A stretch of 64,000 nucleotides of DNA. Origin: Pseudomonadota bacterium. GTDB lineage: Bacteria > Pseudomonadota > Gammaproteobacteria > QQUJ01. The notes beneath the pieces are model-generated. The model searched no databases, was not told where the DNA came from, and saw nothing but the letters and a program-made list of their open reading frames with translations. The stretch lies in NCBI GenBank assembly GCA_008501635.1, contig QQUJ01000023.1, positions 79,428-143,427 on the forward strand. Direction: 5' to 3'. Below, in pieces: positions 51,761 through 60,654 of this stretch. Each line of letters opens with the position of its first letter. Positions within the stretch are counted from its first letter, which is position 1. The translations under genes and the position numbers were made by a program.

Positions 51761-53386
51761 CTAAATCCCCACCACCTCCCCCTCTGCGGAGAGATCGATA
51801 TGATGCGCGGCCGGCTGTTTCGGCAGTCCCGGCATGGTGACGATATCGCCGGTCAGCGCCAGCAGATAGCCCGCGCCAGCCGAGATGCGCACCGATTCGA
51901 CCGGCAGCAGAAAATCCCGTGGCTTGCCGTGCCGGGTCGGGTCGCCCGACAGCGACAGGTGGGTCTTGGCGATACAGACCGGCAGCTTGTCGTAACCGAG
52001 ACCCGCGACCTGCTCCAGATCCTTGCGCGCCAGGCGGCTGATCTCGAGACCGGCGGCACCGTAGATGGTGTGCGCCACGGCGGCGATCTTCTCCTCCGGC
52101 GTCTGCTCCAGCTCGTAAAGAAAACGCGGCGTGTGCGCCGGGCGATCAGCGGCGTCGACAACGGCCCGGGCCAGCTCCTCAGCCCCCGCGCCGCCTTCAC
52201 TGAATGCGGTGCATCGCGCCACGCTCAGGCCGCGCGTGCGGCACGCCTTTTCGATCAGTTGCATCTCCGCGTCAGTATCGTCGGCAAAGCGGTTGATGGC
52301 GATTACGGGCTCAAAGCCAAAGACGCGCACGCTCTCCACATGATGATCGAGATGTTCCAAGCCGCGCTCGATCTCGTGTAGCGGGCCGCCATTACCCAAC
52401 TCGCCGCCGCCGTGAATACGCAGCGCCCGCGCCGTCACCACCAGCACCACCGCGCGTGGCCACAGGTTGGCGCTGCGACATTTGAGGTCGAAAAATTTCT
52501 CCGCGCCCAGATCGAAACCGAAACCGGCCTCGGTCACCACGTAGTCGGCGCAAGCCATGGCGGCCTTGGTGGCAACCACGCTGTTGCAGCCGTGAGCGAT
52601 GTTGCCGAAGGGACCGCCGTGGACGAACGCCGGCACGCCCTCGCCGGTCTGCACCAGATTGGGCAGGCGTGCATCCTGCAACAACGCGGCCATGGCGCCG
52701 CTGGCCTGCAGCCGTTCGGCGGTGACCGGATCGCCCGCGCGGTCGAATCCCACCAGAATATTACCCAACCGCGTTTTGAGATCGGCGATGCCCTCGTGCA
52801 GACAGAGGATCGCCATCACCTCCGAGGCGGCGGTGATATCGAAGCCGTCCTCGCGCGGCACGCCGTTCAGCCGCCCGCCCAGGCCGATCACCGTCTTGCG
52901 CAGCGCGCGGTCGTTGACGTCCAGCACCCGCCGCCAGAAGACCTGGCGATGCTCCAGATCCAGTTCGCTGTGCGAGTGCACCGCATTGTCCACCAGCGCG
53001 GCCAACAGGTTGTGCACCGAGGTCACCGCGTGCATATCGCCGGTGAAGTGCATGTTGATGCGACTGGAGGGCTCCAGTGTGCAGCGCCCGCCGCCGGTGC
53101 CGCCGCCCTTCATGCCGAAGATCGGACCCAGTGAGGGCTCGCGCAGCGCCAGCGCCGTCCTGCGCCCGATGCGCTTCATCCCCTGCGCCAGCCCCACCGC
53201 CACCGTCGTCTTGCCCTCGCCCGCGCGTGTCGGATTGATCGCCGAGACCAGTATGATCTTGCCCGCCAGATTCGCCTCGGGCGCCGGCAGCGCGTTCATG
53301 CCCACCTTGGCCATGTGCTCGCCATAGGTCATCAGATCGGCGGGGGCAAGGCCGAGATCGGCGGCGACATCGACAATCGGGCGCAT
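51761..53386 (-). CDS. fhs: Formate-tetrahydrofolate ligase
   Basis: 541 residues, about 15 shorter than typical. RBS AAAGGA precedes ATG 53386. The ATP-binding segment reads [20 protein letters not shown] (PTPAGEGKTT in most relatives), followed by [15 protein letters not shown]. The usual GGYAQVVPMEDINLHFTGD stretch is changed to [20 protein letters not shown], so this is a divergent branch. [34 protein letters not shown] and [16 protein letters not shown] are conserved. It makes 10-formyl-THF from formate, ATP and THF, feeding one-carbon metabolism shared with metH. Confidence 0.94.
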   Translation of the reverse strand: MRPIVDVAADLGLAPADLMTYGEHMAKVGMNALPAPEANLAGKIILVSAINPTRAGEGKTTVAVGLAQGMKRIGRRTALALREPSLGPIFGMKGGGTGGGRCTLEPSSRINMHFTGDMHAVTSVHNLLAALVDNAVHSHSELDLEHRQVFWRRVLDVNDRALRKTVIGLGGRLNGVPREDGFDITAASEVMAILCLHEGIADLKTRLGNILVGFDRAGDPVTAERLQASGAMAALLQDARLPNLVQTGEGVPAFVHGGPFGNIAHGCNSVVATKAAMACADYVVTEAGFGFDLGAEKFFDLKCRSANLWPRAVVLVVTARALRIHGGGELGNGGPLHEIERGLEHLDHHVESVRVFGFEPVIAINRFADDTDAEMQLIEKACRTRGLSVARCTAFSEGGAGAEELARAVVDAADRPAHTPRFLYELEQTPEEKIAAVAHTIYGAAGLEISRLARKDLEQVAGLGYDKLPVCIAKTHLSLSGDPTRHGKPRDFLLPVESVRISAGAGYLLALTGDIVTMPGLPKQPAAHHIDLSAEGEVVGI

Positions 53387-53510
53387 GGAGAAATCCTTTA
53401 CGAAGAGTTACCCCCTGAGGGTAGAAGGCAAAACCAAGATTCGCGAGATTATGGTTGTCACCCGTTCGCCGCGCCATCCAGACACCTCCTGCGAACCCCC
53501 CGGCCCCGGC

Positions 53511-53583
53511 AGACCGGGTCAGCGCAGCATAACCTCTTACCTTGCGAGCCGTTGCAGGTCGGGTCAGCGCAGCGTAGCCCGAC
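53511..53583. repeat. Direct repeat of a CGGGTCAGCGCAGC unit
   Basis: GACCGGGTCAGCGCAGCATA (from 53512) is repeated as GGTCGGGTCAGCGCAGCGTA (from 53557) with 25 bases between. The second copy ends in GCCCGAC, complementary to GGTCGGG. It is related in type to the GTAGGTCGGGTT palindrome at 9238. It lies between fhs and the CoA-transferase gene. Confidence 0.65.
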
Positions 53584-53593
53584 TAATACCCCC

Positions 53594-54772
53594 TCAAACC
53601 ACACCCGCTTTGCGCAACGCCTCCACCTCCGACCGCGAGTACCCCAGCTCCGCCAATATCGATTCCGTATGCTCGCCCAACGCCGGAATCGCATCCATGC
53701 GCGGATCGAACGCGCTGTTGCCGGCGGGAGGCAATAAAGCGGGTAGCGCCCCGACGGGGCTCTGCACCTCACGCCAACGATGGCGGGCTGACAGTTGCGG
53801 GTGATTCCACACCTCCCCCATGGCATTCACCCGCGCATTGGCAATGCCCGCGGCGTCCAGGCGTTGTACGACCGCCTGCGGCTCCAGCGACATGAATACC
53901 TCCTCGATGATCCCCCGCAGCTCGTCGCGATGGGTATTGCGCAACGAATTGCCTGCGAAACGCACATCCCGAGCCAGTTCCGGACGTCGCAGCACATCGT
54001 GGCAAAAGCACGCCCACTCGCGCTCGTTCTGCACGCTGAGCAGCACCTGTTCGTCGTCGCCGGTACGAAAGGGACCGTAGGGAAAGATGGTTGCATGCTC
54101 CGCCCCGCTGCGCGGCGGTGGATCGGCGCCGTCGCTGGCGTAATAGAGCGGAAAGCCCATCCACTCAGCGAGCGCCTCCAGCATCGACACCTCGACATGA
54201 CTCCCCTCCCCGGCGCGATCCCGCAGCCGTAGCGCGGCGAGGATGCCCGAGTAGGCGTACATCCCTGCGGCGATATCGGCGACGGAGATGCCCGCCTTGG
54301 CCGGCGCACCCGCCGTGCCGGTGACCGAGAGGAGTCCCGCCTCCGCCTGAATCATCAGGTCGTAGGCCTTCTTGTCGCGATAGGGGCCGTCGGGTCCGTA
54401 GCCGGAGATATCGCAGACGATGAGTCGCGGATGCCGTTCGCGCAGCGCCGCCGCCGTCAGCCCCAAGCGCTCGGCCGCCCCCGGCGCCAGGTTCTGCATG
54501 AACACATCGGCGCGCTCCAGCAAACGCAGCAACACCTCACGTCCCCGCGCTGTCTTCACGTCCAGCGTCAGGCTCTCCTTGGAGCGATTGGTCCAGACGA
54601 AATGCGAACAGAGCCCCCGCACCCGCTCGTCGTAGCGGCGTGCAAAGTCGCCCGACCCCGGCCGTTCGATCTTGATCACCCGCGCACCCAGGTCGGCGAG
54701 ATGACGCGTCGCCAACGGCGCGGCGATGGCGTGTTCCAGCGCGATGACAGTGATGTCATCCAAGGGTTTCAT
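53594..54772 (-). CDS. CaiB/BaiF-family (class III) CoA-transferase
   Basis: 392 residues, ATG 54772 after GGGG. The class III fold is shown by TVIALEHAIAAPLATRHLAD, ARVIKIERPGSGDFAR, and the catalytic Asp in KKAYDLMIQAEAGLLSVTG near residue 170. The C-terminal part has ANARVNAMGEVWNHPQL. These enzymes move CoA between carboxylic acids (oxalate/formate, succinate/carnitine, itaconate and others). The exact acid cannot be read here; no adjacent dehydrogenase or lyase narrows it. Confidence 0.92.
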   Translation of the reverse strand: MKPLDDITVIALEHAIAAPLATRHLADLGARVIKIERPGSGDFARRYDERVRGLCSHFVWTNRSKESLTLDVKTARGREVLLRLLERADVFMQNLAPGAAERLGLTAAALRERHPRLIVCDISGYGPDGPYRDKKAYDLMIQAEAGLLSVTGTAGAPAKAGISVADIAAGMYAYSGILAALRLRDRAGEGSHVEVSMLEALAEWMGFPLYYASDGADPPPRSGAEHATIFPYGPFRTGDDEQVLLSVQNEREWACFCHDVLRRPELARDVRFAGNSLRNTHRDELRGIIEEVFMSLEPQAVVQRLDAAGIANARVNAMGEVWNHPQLSARHRWREVQSPVGALPALLPPAGNSAFDPRMDAIPALGEHTESILAELGYSRSEVEALRKAGVV

Positions 54773-54808
54773 GGGATGCCCCTATGATTTTTTGCTCGTG
54801 CGTTGGCT

Positions 54809-55339
54809 TCAGTTGGCTTGCAGTCCGGCGAAACGCGTCAGCTTTGCCCGGGAGACCCGCCAGTCGCCGCTCTCAACACGCAACTCCATTGCCAGCGTAA
54901 ACAGATCGGCATTGGCGTCGACCACAGCCAACCACCCTACCGGATCGTCGCGCAGCGTTTCCAACGCAGGGAAGAGTTGCTCTTTATTGACGATCAGAAA
55001 GTGCAGGGTTGCGCTGGCCTGCCGCCTGTTCTCGGCCAACGTGATCGATGGCCGCGGATGATGGATACGAAAATTCCCGTAGCGCTTCATGCCCACAAAT
55101 AGAAAGCGCTTTGCCTCGTTGCGCGGGTAGTTGCCTGGTTCGGCCAGGAAATCATCGGTCGACAAGTCCAGCACGCCACCCAGGTCATGAGCCTCTGCAT
55201 ACTTCACGCCTGAGGCGATCAGTTCCTGAATAGCGGTTTCCTCATCGCTGCGCGTGCAGGCGGAGAGAGCCATGACCAGCAGCACCAATCCAAGGACATA
55301 GGCACTGAATGACAGCGCAGACTGCGGTAATCGATTCAT
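54809..55339 (-). CDS. Lipoprotein of unknown function (NTF2-like)
   Basis: 176 residues from ATG 55339. The signal ends with lipobox ALSAC (VLLVMALSACTRSDEE). The mature domain (IQELIASGVKYAEAHDLGGV, STDDFLAEPG, RRQASATLHFLIVNKEQLFP, ESGDWRVSRAKLTRF) has the helix-then-sheet order of NTF2-like folds. I do not recognise a specific family. It is divergent from the Mpo1-like gene. Confidence 0.78.
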   Translation of the reverse strand: MNRLPQSALSFSAYVLGLVLLVMALSACTRSDEETAIQELIASGVKYAEAHDLGGVLDLSTDDFLAEPGNYPRNEAKRFLFVGMKRYGNFRIHHPRPSITLAENRRQASATLHFLIVNKEQLFPALETLRDDPVGWLAVVDANADLFTLAMELRVESGDWRVSRAKLTRFAGLQAN

Positions 55340-55543
55340 CGGTTTCAGCACGTAGCGGTCGGTGTAGGATTCACCAACCTTCCCGTATCTGACAATAGCA
55401 TCCTGGCGGGACAGCTTACGGATCTTTCCCCTTAGGGGCGGGGCAGGATCGAGATCCCTATAGTCTATATTTCGATTACCAGCAGGCTGATGCGGGGCCG
55501 AGCATTTGTGGTCGGTGTTTACGTCACCCAAATGGAATCCTTT

Positions 55544-55912
55544 ATGAATCTCAGCGAACTGATGGCATGGCAATGGAAGACGTACCCCGAGAATCACCGC
55601 AATCGGGCGAATCTACTAACCCACATCTTCGCTGTTCCGTTGTTTTTGGCGGGTAATATCGGCGTAATCGTTGCTCTCACCAAAGCCTCGGTGTTGATCG
55701 GTGTTGCCGCTCTGGTGATTATGGGCCTGGCCATGGCGCTGCAGGGCCGAGGACACGCGCTGGAGCGGGTCCCGCCCAAACCTTTCACCGGGCCGGGCAA
55801 TGCCCTGGCGCGCATCTTCGCGGAACAGTGGGTGACCTTCCCCCGCTACGTGCTGTCGGGCGGATGGCAGCGCGCACTACGCGCAACCAACGGATCACCA
55901 CTGGCACCCTGA
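55544..55912 (+). CDS. Mpo1-like (DUF962) membrane protein
   Basis: 122 residues from ATG 55544. Two hydrophobic helices (IFAVPLFLAGNIGVIVAL, VLIGVAALVIMGLAMAL) are followed by QGRGHALERVPPKPFTGPGN and IFAEQWVTFPRYVLSGGW. The His residues in LLTHIFAV and GRGHALE match the metal-ligand positions of Mpo1-type 2-hydroxy-fatty-acid dioxygenases (yeast YGL010w). This short form is common in gammaproteobacteria and may act on lipid degradation products; activity is inferred. Confidence 0.82.
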   Translation: MNLSELMAWQWKTYPENHRNRANLLTHIFAVPLFLAGNIGVIVALTKASVLIGVAALVIMGLAMALQGRGHALERVPPKPFTGPGNALARIFAEQWVTFPRYVLSGGWQRALRATNGSPLAP

Positions 55913-55933
55913 CGGACCAGACGGAGCGGGCAA

Positions 55934-56432
55934 ATGAAAATCAATGCGCTACCCAAATACGATGCCGGCGATAACCCCACCGGCTGTTGCCCGCGCTTCA
56001 AGCATGAGGATTGGGACGCTCAGGAATTGCATTTCAAGGACAAATTATTCGTCGAGGCCAGCAACCGCTGCCCGTTTCATATCCCCCTCAACATGGGCTC
56101 GGTATTTCCCAAGACCTTTGCCGCCATCGAGCAGGCCGGCGCGCACAGCACCGATCAGCTCATCGTGCTTTCGCCCGACCCCTCGGCCTGGAAGGGTAAA
56201 CACCAACCAAGGAGGTGCCCGGCCAGGAGATGGTCCGCCTGAGCGGCGACTTTCTGACCAAGGTTTTCGAAGGCCCTTACAGGGATGTACCCAAATAGGA
56301 GAAGCAGATGGAGGAGCTTGTTCATGGTCAGGGGAAGCGGATGGAAAAGACCCGCTGCTTCTACACCACCTGCCCCAAGTGCCCAAACATTATGGCAAGA
56401 ACTACGTGGTCGCCGTGGCAAGGGTGCAGTAG
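55934..56432 (+). pseudogene. Broken small conserved gene (CPxC-containing family)
   Basis: The start is intact (MKINALPKYDAGDNPTGCCP, then LHFKDKLFVEASNRCPFHIP and NMGSVFPKTFAAIEQAG). After about residue 92 the frame shifts; EVPGQEMVRLSGDFLTKVFE continues in another frame and hits an in-frame TAG where relatives have Trp. FYTTCPKCP follows, and a further shift is needed to reach HYGKNYVVAVARVQ-stop at 56432. Intact relatives, as I recall them, are about 150 residues, cytoplasmic, often labelled hydrolase, with this CPKC pair. At least three lesions make it non-functional unless the sequence has errors. Confidence 0.82.
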
Positions 56433-56642
56433 TTCGGCTTCAGGCAAGCATCGCCCAGGATCCGTTGAACCGATGAGATCGCGTAGCCGACCCAACATGC
56501 AGACCCCTAGCTGTTCATATCGTCGTGTCGAGTTGTCTCGATCTCACTCAGGGACTACTCAGCAGGAAAAGTAGCAATCGGGCCTGTCGGAATCAACCGA
56601 TTGAGTGTTAGCGCCCTGTTCAGTCAAACCATGGAGGTGGCC

Positions 56643-57188
56643 ATGAACATCAAGCAGTTTACAACCGCAATCGCGATGAGCTTATTTGCCTGCAGCACCA
56701 TGGCGCAGATCGCCATCCCGCCCAGCAAGATCGGGCCGAACACCATCAATCCCAATCTCAAGCGAGATTTACAGAAAGAAGCCATGCCCAAGAAGCAGAA
56801 GCGGGCGATAGAGCAGGCAGCCAAACCTCGCAACCGGGTCCAGCGCGGTAGCCTGAGTGTTTACTCGGTTCCGTTCGATACTTGGTGCACAGAGACCAGC
56901 GAGCAGACTCAAGGGCGTGTCACCTTGGTTTACGACTGGCCCGGTGAACGCAATACCACCACGCTCGATGTGATACTTCGGGTGCGAACGCCGGCCGGGC
57001 GCACGCTCGACCAGCGCACGCGAATCTACGGAGGGCGCACCGGCCTCGAACTGATCAGCGAGACCCTGGACTTCAACCACAACGATGTCTGCCCGAGCGG
57101 CTGCGTACAGGCACGGCTTGTGCCCATCACAGCGGCCGACAGCAATCGCGTCGATCAGCGTTGGATGCGCGCCTGTCAGGCACGTTAG
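56643..57188 (+). CDS. Secreted protein of unknown function
   Basis: 181 residues. ATG 56643 follows GGAGGT at good spacing. A signal peptide (MNIKQFTTAIAMSLFACSTM, cleavage after AQA-like site) leads to a basic helical stretch (LKRDLQKEAMPKKQKRAIEQ). A beta-rich domain with DTWCTETSEQTQGRVTLVYD and four further cysteines follows, including DVCPSGCVQARLVPI and RACQAR at the end. Disulfides are likely. No family recognised; monocistronic. Confidence 0.72.
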   Translation: MNIKQFTTAIAMSLFACSTMAQIAIPPSKIGPNTINPNLKRDLQKEAMPKKQKRAIEQAAKPRNRVQRGSLSVYSVPFDTWCTETSEQTQGRVTLVYDWPGERNTTTLDVILRVRTPAGRTLDQRTRIYGGRTGLELISETLDFNHNDVCPSGCVQARLVPITAADSNRVDQRWMRACQAR

Positions 57189-57332
57189 CTTGTTACTTTT
57201 TGGATTGCGCACGATAGGCTATTGGCGTGATATATCGGCATTGATGGACGAAAACGCCGGATGCGCGAAACGTCCCTGGTGAGGGGATTGTTCTGAATCC
57301 GCACTCGCTGCGGCTGACTATCGCGCTAGCGT

Positions 57333-57566
57333 ATGCGCCAGAAGAGACCAGGAATTAGGCAGACAGTGCTACTAGCGCTTGTCGATTGCGCGACTTCTAC
57401 AATCGCGTGCAGCAACCGGCGGCTATATGGGGGCTTCAAGGCCGGCAGCAGAAACGAGTGCCTTAAATTGCCCGCTTCGCAACAGCAGGAGTGCATGGAT
57501 CGCTACGGCGTCGGCTATGACCAATACTGGCGCGAGAAAGAGAAGCTGGAAAGTGGCGCCGGATAG
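57333..57566 (+). CDS. Small hypothetical protein
   Basis: 77 codons, ATG 57333 without a clear RBS. The C-terminal half (NECLKLPASQQQECMDRYGV, GYDQYWREKEKL) has paired cysteines in a C-x8-C arrangement and looks like the end of small exported proteins seen in gammaproteobacteria. The N-terminal half is weakly hydrophobic (TVLLALVDCATSTIAC) and may be a damaged lipoprotein signal. It could be a decayed gene. Confidence 0.4.
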   Translation: MRQKRPGIRQTVLLALVDCATSTIACSNRRLYGGFKAGSRNECLKLPASQQQECMDRYGVGYDQYWREKEKLESGAG

Positions 57567-57593
57567 TTCAACCCACGCTCCGATTGCTGCCCA

Positions 57594-59018
57594 TCACTGC
57601 GCAGCATCAGGGCTTTGATTGGCGTGATCCGCAATCAACCGCGCCACGCAACAGGTAAGTCGTTTGGCGGTGGGAATATGCAGAAACTCGTTGGGGCCGT
57701 GGGCGTTGGCCTGGGGGCCCAGCACACCGGTGATAACGAACTGGGCAGCGGGGAACCGCTCGCCCAACATGGCCATGAAGGGGATGGTGCCACCCTCGCC
57801 CATGTACACCGCTTCCTTGCCGAAGCAGGCCTGGGAGGCCTGCTGCAACGATTCTTCCAACCAGGGCGCCAGCTCCGGCGCCTCCCAGCCGTCCGCGACC
57901 ATGCCAGGCTCGAAACTGACCCTGGCGCGGTAGGGCACCTGGTCGAGCAGCAGCGACCCGAGGCGCTCCAGCACCTCCGCAGCGTCAACACGCGGCGGCA
58001 GACGCAGCGACAGACGCAGCGCTGTGTAAGGACGCAGCGTGTTACCCGCCGAGACCAGCGCGGGAAGCCCGTCAGCCCCGGTCACCGACAGCGCGGGCCG
58101 CCAGGTGCGATTAAGGATCAGCTCGGCAGGATCCTCGCTGAGCGGCAGCGCGCCGGTTTCGAAGGGAAAGCGCTCGAAGATCGAACTGCCCAACACTTCG
58201 GCGGCGTGCTGCGCCTGTTGCCGACGCGGCGCCGGGATGGGCACGCGGCAGAATTCGGGGAGGATGTCGCCCGACGCTTCGTCTTCCAGACGGCTCAAAA
58301 GTCGCCTCGCGATGCGAAAACTGGAAGGCACGATGCCACTGGCGTCGCCCGAGTGGACCCCCTCGCGCAGGATACTCACACTGAGATCGCCCGAAACGGC
58401 GCCACGCAGCGACGTGGTGAGCCAAAGCTGGTCGTAGTTGCCGCAGCCCGAATCGAGGCAGATCACCAGATCCGGCTGCCCGAGACGCTCACTTAGCGCC
58501 GTAATGTAATGGGGAAGATCGTAACTGCCGCTCTCCTCGCAGCACTCGATGAGCAGTACGCAACGGGCATGGGGGATGCCCTGCTCACGCAACGCGCGAA
58601 TCGCCAGCAGCGAGGCGAAGACGGCATAGCCATCATCGGCACCGCCTCGCCCGTAAAGTCGATCGCCCTCCAGTACCGGCAGCCAAGGACCAAGATCCTC
58701 CCGCCATTCGCCCATCTCCGGTTGTTTGTCGAGATGCCCGTAGAGCAGCACACAGCCGTCAGCCCTGCCGGGCACCTCCACCAGCAACAGCGGGGTACGC
58801 CCCTCGAGCCGCGCCACCTCCACCTGCATGCCGGCGATGGGTTGGCTGCGACACCAATCGGCGGCCAGCTGCACAGCGGCCTCCATGTGACCGTTCTCCT
58901 CCCAACGGGGATCGAAATGGGGCGACTTGTTGGGAATGCGGATGTAGTCCATCAACCGGGGCGTGATCCCGGTGTCCCATTCACGTCCTACGAAGGCCTG
59001 AAGCGTTGTGGTGTCCAC
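57594..59018 (-). CDS. M20-family metallopeptidase (dipeptidase/carboxypeptidase type)
   Basis: 474 residues from GTG 59018, chosen because it clears the upstream gene by 13 bases. Zinc-site motifs of M20 enzymes are present: LLYGHLDKQPEMGEW (first His and Asp), GRGGADDGYAVFAS (bridging Asp), LLIECCEESGSYDL (catalytic and ligand Glu), CLDSGCGNYDQLW and GPQANAHGPNEFLHIP (last His). The lid-domain substitution pattern is like the dipeptidase/peptidase-T relatives that cut small peptides in the cytoplasm. Co-directional with zapG. Confidence 0.93.
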   Translation of the reverse strand: MDTTTLQAFVGREWDTGITPRLMDYIRIPNKSPHFDPRWEENGHMEAAVQLAADWCRSQPIAGMQVEVARLEGRTPLLLVEVPGRADGCVLLYGHLDKQPEMGEWREDLGPWLPVLEGDRLYGRGGADDGYAVFASLLAIRALREQGIPHARCVLLIECCEESGSYDLPHYITALSERLGQPDLVICLDSGCGNYDQLWLTTSLRGAVSGDLSVSILREGVHSGDASGIVPSSFRIARRLLSRLEDEASGDILPEFCRVPIPAPRRQQAQHAAEVLGSSIFERFPFETGALPLSEDPAELILNRTWRPALSVTGADGLPALVSAGNTLRPYTALRLSLRLPPRVDAAEVLERLGSLLLDQVPYRARVSFEPGMVADGWEAPELAPWLEESLQQASQACFGKEAVYMGEGGTIPFMAMLGERFPAAQFVITGVLGPQANAHGPNEFLHIPTAKRLTCCVARLIADHANQSPDAAQ

Positions 59019-59031
59019 GGGTGGAACGGTC

Positions 59032-59613
59032 TCAGTGCAGCGTCTTGTCGCGATCTTCCTCCTCGCTCTCAGCCGCATAGTCGAGGGGGGCGCGCGGTTC
59101 TTCCGGCGCCGGCTGCTCGCTCTCGGTGTCGGCGGAGACCTCGGGAGCCTCTTCAGATTCAGCAGGTTGGCGCTCCTCGGGGGCGGTTACCGTGGTAGCC
59201 TCCCCAGCCGTGCCCGCGGCGTTCTCATCGACCTGCTCCAAGCCTGGATCACCCTCGCGCGAACCGGCCTCGGGAGTTTCGGTCGTGGATTCAGGGTCGC
59301 CCTCTTCAAGCAACGGAGCCGGCTTCAGATCGAGCAGTTGCCCACCCTCGCCGCACAACCGCGACGCACCCACGCGCAGCTTGTCATAGACCTGGCGGTA
59401 GCTCTCGGTCATCGCATTGACCGCTTCCGCCGTATCGCGGAAATGGTCGGCAACCTCGCCCTTGTAATCGCTGAATTCCTTCCTGGTCTTCTCCAACTCC
59501 TGCTGCAGCTGCTTCTCGCGCCCACTTTCGGCGCCAAAGATGCGGACCAGAAACCCGCCCAGCAGCGCGCCGCCCAGCAGCAACACCACGCCTGTTACCC
59601 AATCCAAACCCAT
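59032..59613 (-). CDS. zapG: ZapG/YhcB (DUF1043) division-associated membrane protein
   Basis: 193 residues from MGLDWVTGVVLLLGGALLGG at 59613. One N-terminal helix is followed by a coiled coil (REKQLQQELEKTRKEFSDYK, GEVADHFRDTAEAVNAMTES) typical of YhcB. An unusually long acidic Glu/Pro/Thr-rich tail occupies the last 90 residues; E. coli YhcB has about 130 residues in all. In E. coli it links the cell-wall and division machinery. The M20 peptidase gene lies 13 bases downstream. Confidence 0.9.
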   Translation of the reverse strand: MGLDWVTGVVLLLGGALLGGFLVRIFGAESGREKQLQQELEKTRKEFSDYKGEVADHFRDTAEAVNAMTESYRQVYDKLRVGASRLCGEGGQLLDLKPAPLLEEGDPESTTETPEAGSREGDPGLEQVDENAAGTAGEATTVTAPEERQPAESEEAPEVSADTESEQPAPEEPRAPLDYAAESEEEDRDKTLH

Positions 59614-59722
59614 CAGTGCCACGTCGCGCCCCTCTTTAGCAGATCTCAAATCGATGAGGATGCAGTATACCAAGCCCCATTTGCTAATCTTTAGTGCACC
59701 TGCTTAACGATTACTTGCCGCC

Positions 59723-60421
59723 ATGCGCCTCACCGCGAAACCGCTACAACTCTACAGTGCGCAGGTTTGCCCCTTTGCCCAGCGTACCCGTTTGGTGTTG
59801 AGGACCAAGGGTCTCGACTTCGAGATCAACGAGATCGACCTCGACAATCCTCCTGCCGACTTTCGTGAAATCTCGCCCTCTGGCAAAGTGCCATTACTGG
59901 CCCACGAGGGGAACCTCATTTGGGAATCGACCATAATCAACGAGTACCTGGAAGAGCGTTTTCCCACGCCCGCGCTGATGCCGGCTACACCTGGCGAGCG
60001 CGCTCGGGCTCGCATCTGGATCGATTACGCCAACAACCAGTTCGTACCCCTGTACTACAAGCTGCTGCTGGCTCAGGCTGGAGAAGAGCAGGACAACCTT
60101 TCCGAGCGACTCACTCAGACGCTTCTATACATGGAGACGCAAGGCCTGGCCCATGCGCAGCCCTATTGGATGGGCACGCAACCCGGCCTGGTGGATTTCG
60201 CCTTCTATCCCTTTTTTGAGCGCTTCTGCGTACTGGCTCATTATCGGGCATTCGCAATCCCGCCATCGTGCCGCCAACACGGGCTCTGGCTGAAGAAGAT
60301 GGCGGACCTTCCGGCGGTCAGCGAGTTGGCCAACCCGGTCGAGTTCTACATCGAGCGCTATTCACGCTACGCCAATGGCACCGTCGGTAACGACACCGCG
60401 CGGGTGATGTGCGAGAAATAG
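59723..60421 (+). CDS. Glutathione S-transferase, omega/SspA-like
   Basis: 232 residues, ATG 59723. The thioredoxin-like N-domain has the catalytic motif CPFAQRTRLVLR (cysteine-type, as in omega GSTs), then SGKVPLLAHEG and the glutathione-binding WESTIINEYLEERFP. The helical C-domain follows (WIDYANNQFVPLYYKLLLAQ, PGLVDFAFYPFFERFCVL). Cysteine-type enzymes reduce glutathione conjugates or disulfides instead of conjugating toxins. Cytoplasmic; a MITE begins 5 bases after the stop. Confidence 0.9.
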   Translation: MRLTAKPLQLYSAQVCPFAQRTRLVLRTKGLDFEINEIDLDNPPADFREISPSGKVPLLAHEGNLIWESTIINEYLEERFPTPALMPATPGERARARIWIDYANNQFVPLYYKLLLAQAGEEQDNLSERLTQTLLYMETQGLAHAQPYWMGTQPGLVDFAFYPFFERFCVLAHYRAFAIPPSCRQHGLWLKKMADLPAVSELANPVEFYIERYSRYANGTVGNDTARVMCEK

Positions 60422-60426
60422 CTTAG

Positions 60427-60586
60427 GGAAGCTCTGATTAAGCCTGTTTAGAGGAGAGTGTTGTTCAGAAGCGGCAAGTTCAAGGCGGAAAGTGCAGCTA
60501 ATAACCCGCTATTGCCAAGCTTTTCAACATCGAAATCGCCGCTTCCGGGCAACAGAATCACTGAACACGACCTGATCAGAGGTTCC
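60427..60586. mobile_element. 160-bp MITE with terminal inverted repeats
   Basis: The left end GGAAGCTCTGATTAAG (60427) and the right end, read inward as GGAACCTCTGATCAGG (from 60586), are imperfect inverted repeats. The flanks are TTAG (60423-60426) and TTAA (60587-60590), close to a 4-bp YTAR-type target duplication. No coding capacity. A deleted copy lies at 29059-29131. The end GGAACGTCTGAATAAG of the IS at 63778 is of the same type. Confidence 0.75.
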
Positions 60587-60654
60587 TTAAGGAATGGCGC
60601 AGAAAGATGCCGGCTTGTTTCACCGGCATGAGGAGGAGGGCAGAACTGAAACTA

